DNA of 64,000 nt from Angiostrongylus vasorum (taxonomy: Eukaryota; Nematoda; Chromadorea; Rhabditida; Metastrongylidae): positions 515,501 through 579,500 of the forward strand of contig JADANN010000398.1 of the NCBI GenBank assembly GCA_018806985.1, written 5' to 3'. The notes under the pieces are model-generated. The model worked only from the letters and a program-made list of their open reading frames with translations. It searched no databases and had not been told where the DNA came from. The translations under genes and the position numbers were made by a program. Positions 27,415-35,400 of this stretch are shown one piece after another (the first letter of the stretch is position 1; every line of letters begins with the position of its first letter).

Positions 27415-30400
27415 CCAGTACCACATATCTCCTCTTAGTCGGGACACAACGTGAGGCAACGTAGCGCGTCACCAAGTGGTGGATATGAGGTTGTTCGCGG
27501 ACCAAAAAGCGACCTTTGCTTCCCTGAGACGCAGGTGGATCCAGAGGATGGACTCGCTATTTCCGCTGCGCCGATATAGCATGTACTTTCTACATTTTTG
27601 GGGACGCATTCATGCATGCGTTTGTTCTTGTGCATGCGTATTGTATTCTAAGAGTCAATTCGGCTAAAACCTTGCAATCAAGTGACGGGGAAATATATGG
27701 GAGGCGGTTAGGAATCCCGTCCGAAAAAATAAGTCCCCGTCCACTCTGGGAGAGACTCGCAAGCTACCCGCATGTATACCCAAACCCCATTTTTAAAGCT
27801 CAGTAAGCTATACGTGGGTATCAAGTACTAAACACAGTAAAGTAAATGGGCCTCATTCCCCTGATCCCAAAGAGCCCTGATACGGCAGTGTTGTGTAAGA
27901 CAAGTATGGAGAGGCCGGTAAAACCTCAGGCCCACTCTAGAGCTGCCTAAATCGTCAAAGGACTAAGGTGACGATCTGTACCTACAATGCATGCGCACTT
28001 GCAGCTGAGTCCTCGATAGAAGACTTACTCATGCAAGCAAGAAGAGTAAGGTACGACGTCATCGGACTGACCCAGACAAGAAGACGTGATCCATTCAACA
28101 CCATCTACGACACCTGAGAAGAACTGTTCCTCGGAACATGCGACAGTAGAGGAGTCGGCGACGTCAGCGTTTTCGTCCACACGAGTTTGGCCATGAACAT
28201 GGATTCATTCAAACAACTACAACCCGAACTGGATGTCTACGATGGAAAAGATGTCGATCTATCCCGACTTTGATAATCTTCGCCGTTTACGTATCGACAT
28301 CACTCGAATTGGATGTGTACGATAGAAGAGATGTCGATCTTTGATAATATCCATCGTCTACATACCGAAATCAAGCTATGACTGAGACGAAGTAGAAGCG
28401 TTCTATGTGGACAAGGAGAAGTTCTACAGAGGAGAACATTCATTCTTTAAAGTCAGTAAAGGAGATTTTAACGTTAAGATTGGACCCATAAGCACGTGTC
28501 ATATTGGGACTCACGGATAAGAATGGAATCAGCAGGGTGAGTTGCTGTCTGAGTTTATCATGACGACCAAGACTATTTATAGTAACTTGGAATTCCAGAT
28601 ACCCTAGTCTCAACGATGGGTGTGGTTATCTTCCAAGAGAGAGTGCCATGACGAAATACATTACATCATGGTAAATAGAAGGTTTTATGTAACCGATGTC
28701 GCTGTTGGCCCAAAATTCTTCGCGGGATAAATCACCGCCACCTTCATGCAAGAATAAATTCCATGCGAAAAGGTGAGAAGGCCAGTAAGTTAAAAAAAAG
28801 GAGGTCCCAAAACCACCATAAAAATGAGGTTCATTCAGCTTAGTCGACTGTTCGGAGGATGGCGTTCTTGACAACATCGACAAGAAATACGACCAGCACG
28901 TTTAACAACTTCCTGTAAGCGCTATGGAAGCTGAGAGTTCGAAAGTCACCAAGAGACGTCTATCTCCAGAAACACTCGAGCTGATACGCCAGCGTCGAAT
29001 CGCACGGCTAAAAGTAGCTCCAACTAACGTTCGAACTTGCCAAACAATGTAGACAGGCGATAAAAGATCTTCAAGAGAAGAGCAGCAATTACGGTCGAAG
29101 CTGCAGAAGGTGGGAAAAGTATTCGCAAAGTCCACCGAAGCAACGCCAATTACAAAACCAAGGTGACTGCGATTCGACGCCCAGATGGAACAGTTACGGG
29201 TTCCAAAAAAGGTCATGGAATACAACCGGTGGAAAAGAGCCGTTACTGACTTGATTACTCGGGATGTCAAACGTAATTCAGGAAGACCACAAACCCGACG
29301 GTCAGAATTCTTCATGAAAACCCTAGAAGAAAATATGATGCTCAAAGAGTCCCTAGAGCGAGCAGAATCCACTGGGCTATTTTTGCACGCGACAGGGATA
29401 ACTGGAATATTTACTGCCGATTGCCTTAGTCACTTGACGATCAACGGGAGGACATGTGATATCCAGCAAGTAGACAATTTCTTGAAGAGCAGATATATGG
29501 TTTTTATTAGAACATTTAATTCATAACAGCTACTATTCTGCGCGATTTTGCTTAGTTCAAAACTTGGAAATGGTCACACTGATACATACGTAAAAATTTA
29601 CCGCCATCTTCGCCGTAGGGTATACTCGGATATCGGGCTTTAAACAGCTAGTAGTTCATCCGCACCAGTGTCATTCCTGCTGAGGAATAGCTGTCCTGGT
29701 AGTGTGCCAAAACCGTAGAAATAACCATTTCTGAGTAGATTTCGCGAAAAACGTCATATACATCTCAAAACCGTCGAGCTACTAATGGCTACGTTCTTGC
29801 TACGAACGCTGAATAAATGGGTCGCGTAAAAAAGTGTTGCTCTTACTGCCTTGCAAGCGAAAACGTTCGACGAAGTAGCTCTGCCGCTCGACTGACTTGA
29901 ATGGTGATAATCAGTGCACTCCGAAGTTAATCGATGATTAGGAGAACTATAGAGAATTAAATGATGGTCATCCACAGATATCTTCTACGAAAGACTTCAA
30001 ACCTGTCGTTGATGGCGCTACGTCGTAAATAGGGTTCTAAACGCAAGAAATTATAACCATGTACTTGCTATATTCAAATGGTCGTCCCCGTATAACTAAA
30101 CTGGATCGACTTATGCGCTCAGTATAAAACACACCCCGTGTGCATTCGTATATAGCTGTAAGTCCGCTTGCTTCCAATGACAAGTGGTTCCCGCACATCA
30201 ACTTAACCAATAAACTGCAATCAAAACACTAGAAAGTAAGCAGGAGATGGTTCCGAATCACGCTTACGTCTACGCCGTGAAAGCCAGTAAAGACCCGCAC
30301 GGATAACCTTACGGACAAAAAATCTACTATACGAAAATTATTACGCTCCTTAATCTCCTGAAACAAACGCGGCACACTAAGAAACGCGATGAGAACGAAT

Positions 30401-32000
30401 GGCACAGTTCTGAACAATCAACGATAGAAGGGTTAACGGGTGAGAGAGGTTATTTACCTACTTACATAGGCAGAGTTGCACATAAAAAACAAAAACACAT
30501 AAAAGCCCACCAAATTTATTGCGTGATAAAAAGAAGCGATAAGGATCAACAGCGCATGAAAGCATCCTAGTACCGCAGACCCGAGAAACCTGACAAAGAA
30601 TGCATGGTTTCGATGACCAACACAATTGTTAATCCACGCTAAATTTAAAACAAAAGTAGGACGGTTATACTCAAAGTAATAAAACAGACTAGTTCATACG
30701 AAAGATAGCTTACGACAATGATGGTCCATCTTCATCGAACAGCGACCACACTGGGAACAATGGTGAGCACGAGGCACTTTGTATCCACGGCATGGCTCAC
30801 ACCATTGCAATAGATAATCTACAGACACATTTCCAAGGTCACACTATAATAGACAGTTTATGATCAAAACAGTTTCCTTTTGGAAAATACCAATGGGAAT
30901 TAGAAAACTTGTACGCACGTCATCATCATTAGGACGCCACTCAAACGGAACACGACCAGGACCAGTGAACGATGCCCTTGATAGATTCACTACAGTGGAA
31001 TAATTCCAGAAGAGAAACAAAGTTAGGTTAAGAAATCCTCCTATGCTATTCAATGGCCACCACATTACAGCAAAGAATGACGACACACTTCCAATATAAA
31101 ATATGATAAACTGGACTGTTTGGTGAAACACAAAAGAAGTAAAGCTGGTGCTCAACTCAGCTTTTATCAGGGAAAAATATCATGGGATACCATGAGATAA
31201 GAAGTTATCCGAACTATCCGATGGATGGTAGCTTCATCGTGTAACAAAGGGAGCGTCTGGCACAGTGGTCGGAGGCGCCCTGCAATATACACAGGGGATC
31301 GATCCCCGCGCCCAAGGCTCACCAAGCCTTCTATCCCTTTGGGGTCGGTAAGTTGGCATCAGACTTGTCTCAGAGTATAGCAGCAATTGCTTGATACATT
31401 GGTAGGTCACCACAAGTCATTGTAAAGGCCAGATACGCATTCAATCACCTCGAAACGATGCCTATTGAAGTCGAATGCATAGCGCATCAACCGAGCTTTA
31501 TCCTTTATCGTTTAATAAAGGTGGGCGCAGTGACTAGTGCTGCCCTGCAATAGGAAGTGGGCAATCGGCTTGATCAGAAGTCCCAGACAAACCATGCCAT
31601 TCCTCCGTGATCCATAAATTGATACTAGACTTGTCTGGGAGGACAAAAGTGCTCACTTGACACATCTGTAGGCCTCCGTAAGTCACTGTATAGGCGAAGT
31701 ACTCAATCAATAAACCTAATGATGCTTGGTGAAGTCGCATGTATAACAGACTGACCAATCCCGAACACTTTACCCTTTTATGCTATACAACAAGTAACTA
31801 ACTCAAAACGAACTCACATAAAATATGATAGATAGAGCAAAAATTGGACCCCAATGAAGAAGTTGGCTCCCAGGCAAAATGGCAGTTTCTCCCTTACGGG
31901 CAAGATTTGATTCCCATCCAGGTGCCTCAATAATGTCAATAATGTGCCGCCTTTCCGTACTATGCCCTAAGAATCGCAATATGAAATCGAATCGAGACAT
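9616..32000 (-). CDS. ZDHHC6: ZDHHC6-type protein S-palmitoyltransferase (nine exons)
   Basis: Exons, 5' to 3': 31818-32000, about 30919-31110, 30714-30843, 30466-30638, 26563-26743, 26222-26339, 26069-26129, 9870-10019, 9616-9801; together about 457 residues. All junction phases agree; only the 5' edge of exon 2 is uncertain (31110 or 31155). The family transfers palmitate to cysteines of ER and other membrane proteins. Visible: N-terminal [15 protein letters not shown], four membrane segments, and the cysteine-rich domain with [19 protein letters not shown] and [11 protein letters not shown], so the DHHC cysteine is near residue 168. After the fourth membrane segment come [11 protein letters not shown] and [13 protein letters not shown], then a C-terminal SH3-like domain ([28 protein letters not shown]). 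The SH3 tail and WPV block are specific to ZDHHC6 among DHHC enzymes. Human ZDHHC6 is about 413 residues; the extra length is an N-terminal arm. The 16 kb intron 10020-26068 and the 3.7 kb intron 26744-30465 hold all four RTE-1 copies. Confidence 0.93.
10065..10330 (-). repeat. SINE1 copy
   Basis: A nearly complete SINE1 with its tRNA-like head at the right end, reading on the minus strand GGGCGCATGTGGCGCAGTGG (A box) and GGGATCGATTCCC (B-box-like). Diagnostic body pieces are CCGATGTATCGAGCCA and GCATTCGACTTCATTAAGCATCG. It starts just upstream of the ZDHHC6 exon ending at 10019, inside its long intron. Confidence 0.75.
10388..10755 (+). repeat. SINE2 copy
   Basis: Head CACAGGTAGCACAGCGGCAG (A-box-like) and TGTTCGACCCC (B-box-like). 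The body has GGGTCGGAAAATTACC and CGAGGGAGGATCGACTC. The tail is GTATTGGGGTCCGCACAGTA followed by GAAGATGGGTTATGTAAAAAAAAA. It lies in the 16 kb ZDHHC6 intron. Confidence 0.7.
10756..11150. other. Intron sequence, nothing recognised
   Basis: Part of the ZDHHC6 16 kb intron. A short TTAGCTCGTACTAATACTT(C/T)TGGGAGT unit is repeated twice near 10808-10862. No other feature. Confidence 0.4.
11150..11320 (-). mobile_element. Penelope-like element end with degenerate hammerhead-like core
   Basis: The minus strand reads TTGAAGAAGGCGATACTGCC then GAAACGTCAGCTACTGTTG. It is the inverted counterpart of the plus-strand copy at 17865-17940. The first core base is T instead of C, so the hammerhead core (CUGANGA) is broken here. 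The adjacent stretch TTCCAATGAGGAAGAGCCGCTGATCAGAGTCGCAT matches the inverted-repeat arms of the element at 16548-17216. Assigned to Penelope-like retroelements because that element encodes a GIY-YIG endonuclease. Confidence 0.5.
11321..12759. other. Intron sequence, nothing recognised
   Basis: ZDHHC6 intron. Open frames up to 81 codons occur at 11604-11882 on both strands, without recognisable motifs. It may be remnants of the Penelope-like element next to it. Confidence 0.3.
12760..15522 (-). mobile_element. RTE-1 copy A, non-LTR retrotransposon with internal deletion
   Basis: Reading on the minus strand, the 5' untranslated part is 15522-14960 (shared with copies B and D). The endonuclease starts at 14955 ([19 protein letters not shown], then SRGVGG and the VIIGD catalytic region near 14515). 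The linker and reverse transcriptase N-terminus (14412-13640) follow, with [20 protein letters not shown] and [16 protein letters not shown]. The frame shifts near 13640 at QP-CVQVG. After [20 protein letters not shown] the copy jumps to [12 protein letters not shown], so the palm segment with the FADD box is deleted. The 3' end near 12770 matches those of copies B and C. Order endonuclease then reverse transcriptase, and the sequence itself, place it in the RTE clade. It is dead. Confidence 0.85.
15523..16177. other. Intron sequence, nothing recognised
   Basis: Between two mobile elements in the ZDHHC6 intron. A 74-codon frame at 15544-15768 shows no motif I know. Confidence 0.35.
16178..16500 (-). 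mobile_element. RTE-2 3' end fragment
   Basis: The minus strand encodes [16 protein letters not shown] followed by [17 protein letters not shown], the conserved C-terminal region of RTE reverse transcriptases, and ends [11 protein letters not shown] before the 3' end. It differs in sequence from RTE-1 and matches the RTE-2 pieces at 17290-17810 and 52965-55960. Only the last 100 codons remain. Confidence 0.7.
16545..17220 (-). mobile_element. Penelope-like element fragment between 165 bp inverted repeats
   Basis: Left arm about 16550-16715 and right arm about 17052-17217 are reverse complements over roughly 165 bp (for example CATCAGAAATTGATGCGAACATACGGG against the right-arm CCCGTATGTTCGCACCAATTTCTGATG). 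The centre (16790-17020, minus) encodes a GIY-YIG nuclease: [32 protein letters not shown] domain with spaced cysteines after a reverse transcriptase is the mark of Penelope-like retroelements; the reverse transcriptase is missing. Inverted terminal parts are known from Penelope elements. It lies in the ZDHHC6 intron. Confidence 0.75.
17290..17810 (+). mobile_element. RTE-2 reverse transcriptase C-terminal fragment
   Basis: The frame 17308-17616 reads [20 protein letters not shown], then [20 protein letters not shown], typical of the RTE thumb region. Past a frame change, pieces of the last exon-like part and the 3' end GTGCTGGGATCCGCACAG plus GAAGACGGACCGTCCAAGTAACCAAGTAAGTA follow at about 17770-17825. 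That 3' end is the reference for the tails of SINE2 and R4. Truncated and inactive. Confidence 0.75.
17860..17945 (+). ncRNA. Hammerhead-ribozyme-like motif of a Penelope-like element
   Basis: CTGAAGA at 17875-17881 and GAAA at 17895-17898 frame a hairpin whose stem is GGC (17883-17885) with GCC (17892-17894). This matches the hammerhead core order CUGANGA, stem II, GAAA. CTTCCA (17865-17870) can pair with TGGAAG (17934-17939) as stem I. Stem III is less clear; ACGU (17898-17901) might pair with AUGU (17921-17924), just 5' of the possible cleavage base. Hammerheads in Penelope-like retroelements are known. Activity is not shown. Confidence 0.5.
17946..18695. other. Intron sequence, nothing recognised
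   Basis: ZDHHC6 intron; frames up to 96 codons on the minus strand lack motifs and overlap one another. Confidence 0.35.
18696..22085 (+). mobile_element. RTE-1 copy B, near full-length but inactive
   Basis: The longest copy. The 5' part 18696-19237 is shared with A and D. The endonuclease 19238-19834 starts [20 protein letters not shown] and contains [32 protein letters not shown] and [11 protein letters not shown]. Frames then break repeatedly through the linker and reverse transcriptase: the ETAPGPD region near 20590, [16 protein letters not shown] at 20850, [16 protein letters not shown] at 20975, [17 protein letters not shown] at 21130. The active-site box reads FADN-S with a TAG soon after (AACATTAGCC at 21281). 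The thumb and C-terminal parts run to 22020. It forms an inverted pair with copy C. Confidence 0.88.
22086..22770. other. Intron sequence, nothing recognised
   Basis: Part of the spacer between RTE-1 copies B and C. No motif or repeat identified. Confidence 0.4.
22775..23130 (+). repeat. R4 repeat copy
   Basis: About 355 bp with GGTTCACCGCCCCATCGTG at the left end, then GAAGCCCAGCTAAGAGTAAACCAATACCAGGAT, GTGACGACTTGGGTCAGAC, and a tail TGGAAGTCATGCTGGGGGGCCGCAGAC plus GTGAAGACGGGCCATCCAAGTATCCAAGTGAGT. Collinear copies lie at 37795 (minus), 48838, 50352 and 52700. No coding capacity. The tail matches the RTE-2 3' end, so RTE-driven mobilisation is inferred. Confidence 0.7.
23310..25830 (-). 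mobile_element. RTE-1 copy C, 5'-truncated and inactive
   Basis: Minus-strand copy lacking the 5' part and the first third of the endonuclease (it begins at the [16 protein letters not shown] stretch near 25830). Reverse transcriptase pieces include [20 protein letters not shown] at 24515, [20 protein letters not shown] at 24240, and a damaged FADN-S active site. It shares the TAG in AACATTAGCC with copy B. The 3' end is CAACGGGACTACAGGTGACAG at 23313. It is the inverted mate of copy B. Confidence 0.88.
26470..26525. repeat. ATAT/GTATAT microsatellite
   Basis: Short tract of ATATATGTATATATATGTATATATACATA next to ZDHHC6 exon 26563-26743. Confidence 0.8.
26820..26872. repeat. (TA)n microsatellite
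   Basis: Pure TA dinucleotides from about 26829 to 26871, directly before the SINE1-like copy. Open frames here (poly Ile-Tyr) are spurious. Confidence 0.9.
26873..27165 (+). repeat. Diverged SINE1 copy
   Basis: Head GTGTAGTACAGTGGATAGAGG and GGCTCGATCCAGC are A- and B-box-like. The body keeps CCATTTCTCCGGGGTCAGCAAA, CATACATCGGTAGCCTACCG and the tail AGCTTTGTCCTTTATTC. It is the most diverged full-length SINE1 seen here. Confidence 0.55.
27185..27412. repeat. TA-rich microsatellite cluster
   Basis: Two pure TA runs (about 27187-27250 and 27378-27412) with ATACACACATGCGTACA-like variants between them. No genuine coding frame. Confidence 0.9.
27419..29470 (+). mobile_element. RTE-1 copy D with reverse transcriptase deleted
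   Basis: Holds the 5' part (27419-27970), a heavily mutated endonuclease (27970-28700: [20 protein letters not shown] at the start) and the linker. At about 29215 it jumps from the start of the reverse transcriptase (ATTCGACGCCCAGATGGAACAG) straight to the C-terminal region ([16 protein letters not shown]). About 2 kb corresponding to 20420-21835 of copy B is therefore missing. It sits in the ZDHHC6 intron 26744-30465. Confidence 0.8.
29480..30465. other. ZDHHC6 intron, nothing recognised
   Basis: A 62-codon minus frame at 30229-30417 has splice-like edges, but skipping it leaves the ZDHHC6 reading frame and family alignment intact, so it was not used. Confidence 0.4.
31250..31515 (+). repeat. 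SINE1 copy
   Basis: Head GCGTCTGGCACAGTGGTCGG and GGGGATCGATCCCC, body AAGCCTTCTATCCCTTTGGGGTCGG, tail GAGCTTTATCCTTTATCG. It lies in ZDHHC6 intron 1 and is followed directly by a second, more decayed copy. Confidence 0.75.
31516..31785 (+). repeat. Decayed SINE1 copy in tandem
   Basis: Starts GGTGGGCGCAGTGACTAGTGCTG. It keeps the order of the SINE1 body (GATACTAGACTTGTCTGGGAGG, GACACATCTGTAGGCC, GTCACTGTATAGGC) and ends ACACTTTACCCTTTTAT. Confidence 0.6.
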
Positions 32001-32054
32001 CTCTCCAAAGCGTTGACCTTACCTTAGCGGATCAACAACATCTCAACACACCTG
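32001..32054 (-). promoter_or_regulatory. Likely trans-splice acceptor and 5' UTR of ZDHHC6
   Basis: TCTTCTCTTACAG ends at 32055, 54 nt upstream of the ATG at 32000. It matches nematode acceptor consensus. Whether SL1, SL2 or a cis exon is joined cannot be seen. Confidence 0.5.
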
Positions 32055-32415
32055 CTGTAAGAGAAGACTAAGTTTTAACTGTGCCTAAAATGACCACTCA
32101 AAATAAAGACATAAGTGTTAGTAAACGACTCAAGTACAAGAATTTTGCCTATATCAAGTGCGGCTTCCAGAACAAATGCATCGCAAACTTTATCACTGAA
32201 CCATGAGAACAACATATAGCAACCAGAATAATTTCATAACAGATTAACTTGCTATAACAGCAAATACTGAAAAACAGTTTGGTTTACATGAGATAGTTTA
32301 AGGTGAATAGATAAATGAACCAGAATAAAAAAGCACAGAACTATTCGTGGACAATTGTGCCTGCCCTTGCAGCTTCTTCAGGTTAAATCTGAGACATCAG
32401 CAGCAACAATGTTTT
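32055..32415. other. Intergenic, Aly/REF to ZDHHC6
   Basis: 361 bp between the Aly/REF stop and the ZDHHC6 acceptor on the same strand. No canonical AATAAA seen on the minus strand. Confidence 0.4.
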
Positions 32416-35400
32416 CTACTGAATCCTTGGCTTTGACATGTACGCCTCCAGTTCGGCGTCCAACTCGGCTTCCGTCATTCTGGGCCTATAAAACGGATAA
32501 CGCTAAAGTCATTCTAAATAATGAAATAAATAGTGGAATAAACGAGATAAATGAGCTTCCAAACATTCATAGCAATATGGAGCTATAAACGAGCTAAAAT
32601 TCCACCGATGGGCCATTTTACGTTGTTCCAAATACTTAATAGTAGCAACCCTATAGCTCCAGAAAGCAGTTTTTCCTACGTTTCATGAGCAAGGCCACGT
32701 AGGTAGTATATCCAAACCGGTGACAGAGGTTCTTAGAAGTTTGACTGTGTAAAAAAACATGTCTTTCACAAGAAGAAGCCATATAAAAGGTTCATCAATT
32801 CAAAGATAATGTAACTTAGTGCAACAAAAGTGGAAAATGTCCCATGTTACACGCTGTTGGTGAAAAAAAGTGACAACTTAGTATGAAATATTTCAATGTC
32901 AACAACGCTTCAACACTACCTCCTATCCGTCCTGGACTTGCGTCCGTAACTGCCGCCTTTTCCTGTTCCACCACTGAAGTTTCGGCGATCTCCTAAACAG
33001 TGGAATTCAGTATGAGGAAGGAAATACAACGGAAGAATTTTCGAGGAATCCAAGGTTCTTAAAAGGTTCCAATTCTGATTAGATTTAGCGTCAGTAGAAA
33101 AACATTTCCTACAAACCATGGAACAAACCCATTTTCTCTCACGAATTACGATACACTTGACCAAACAACCTAATAGTTTACCTTAAAACCACACATACAT
33201 AGGATGTGTTCTTAAATGTCCAAACGACCATGGACAACGAAATCTTCATGTACAAGGCAAGGTCACACAAATCGAGGAGTTCGACAGTAGCAAAGCTTCG
33301 TTCTTAGAAACATCACAAAGCAAAAAAACCTCTCCAAACCGCAACGGACGGCATTTGAAGTGGGAAAACCTTAGTGTAGCTGTTTCAAGTTGCAAATATC
33401 TCAGCATCATTGTGTCTGTTTTACACGTAATGCTCTGCCATGAAAAATTATAACGGGCAGTAAGTAAAGCAATTAACCTCCTGTTAAATTCTCAAGCGAG
33501 CCAGTCTCATCAAGCGCATTCAAGATGCTTCCAAGACGTCAAGCTCGAATCACGTACTATTAGTGCATCGAAATAACTCATCAACGCTCCTCTTACAGAA
33601 GGTTAAATGCATTGTATTTACAAGAAGAATTTACAAAAACAATGAACAAATGTGACTGCCTGTGGCACCGTCAGGTAAAAACTGGTTGAGGGACAAGCAG
33701 AGCAAAAGCTTCAGTGGTGCCGTACGTAACACTTGAGCCTCCGGAAAGGGTAGTCGCAGTTCGATGTCGCCTGGGGTCCAAGTTTTGCAAATATCTCAGT
33801 ATCGTGATGAACAGAGTTAACTTTCGTCGACATTCCAAACGCTTCAAATTTCATGTGGTTGAATCGTGGAAGACTAGCAGCGCGAACCAACTTAATTACT
33901 ATAGAACTGGTAGCGAAAATCTTATTAACCGCACAGATGAGATTCCACTAAGGAAAATCTGTAAGACATCCAGTTAGGGCTCATTCACGAACTCAACTTA
34001 CGTAAGACCTTGAGGCCATATCTTGACCATTCTCTTCTCCCAAACCGTTAGTTAAAAAGAAAAGAACATGATGAAATATACAACAACCAACGTAAGCAAT
34101 GACCCTTTCTAGAACAGTCAGAATAAATGATCCTAACAGGATTCATTGCCAACATGTAGTAAATGCCACTGAGGCAGAATATAAGATCGAGACGTTCGAT
34201 ATAAAAAAACCAAACCACAACGAGAACCGATATGCTAGAAAAACGAAACTGACCATATTCCCATAATCAGAATACTCTGCCTACCAAACACTTTCACAGT
34301 GCCACCATCCTATTGTCGAAGCGATTCCATGTGGAGGTACGACCCAGCAACAATATGGAAAGAACATCCGCCACTGGCAAAGTTGGAGAACAAACAAGTA
34401 CCTGTTCTGTTCTATTGTTTTCCTTCACGACAGTTAATAAAGAAAAATATACTCCAACCACTTCTGCTTCACAGCTGTTCTTAACCTCAAACATTTCGGC
34501 TACAGGAAAATCAACTAGAATGATCTGGTAAAATCCTTGGAGGAACGATTTTTATGAAGTTCAAGTAACGATAAAAAGCACGAACAGCAGCAACTCTACA
34601 GTGTCAGGCAAAACCTTGCACGAATGCAACTCTCAAAACCCACATGATATCATACTTTCGATAGAAAGCAACCCGAAAGTAAACGACTTCCACCACGAAA
34701 TTCTTACCTAGGAAAGACGGTCGGAGAAATTTGACCAGTTGCTGTCCAATTTTCCTATCATGTATTTTGTACGCTCTACACAAAACTCTAATAGTACCCA
34801 TATAACCTTGCAAGATGCTCAACCAACTCCACATTCATCCCACTGTATAAAATGATAAAAGATAAAGCACTCAACGTTGACCGATTCCAGAGTGATGTGC
34901 CATGCATTCGTTCTCATTCGCATCATAAAGGTGAATGTATATCTGGCTATTTTGTGAGCTTTTGACTCGCTAAGGCTCGTATTTCGAAAATGAAAGCAAT
35001 TGAACAAGCTTTATTTCGTCCACCACAACATGATGACAGCTCTATGTGCGAAGTTGATGTTTGTCGTTATCGACATTTCGTTTGAATTGAACGTCATTTT
35101 CTCTTCTTCCGGAAATTTTTTGGTCCAAACAACGTTAGGAATCAAAAGACAGTACCACAGAACGAAAGCCACTCTTAAACTTATAGAACAAAGTCTATTG
35201 TATAACACAACATTTTCTACCCCTCACATTCCAGTTACTGAGGAATTACCAGCAGTTGCCGAAAAACCAGCTTCGTATTCTAAGTGTAAAGCTAAATGAA
35301 ATTAAGAGAAATAGTAGAACTGTGAACAGATTGTGAGATGTCCTAGTTCGCAAAGCTTCTTCTTCAACGAAGAAGAAGAAATCAAGATCCATGGATCTTT

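Noticed and set aside
30229..30417. Possible extra ZDHHC6 exon ([15 protein letters not shown], phase 0 to 0)
   Set aside because: Splice-like edges exist, but joining 30466 directly to 26743 keeps the frame and gives a better match to the family between membrane segments three and four.
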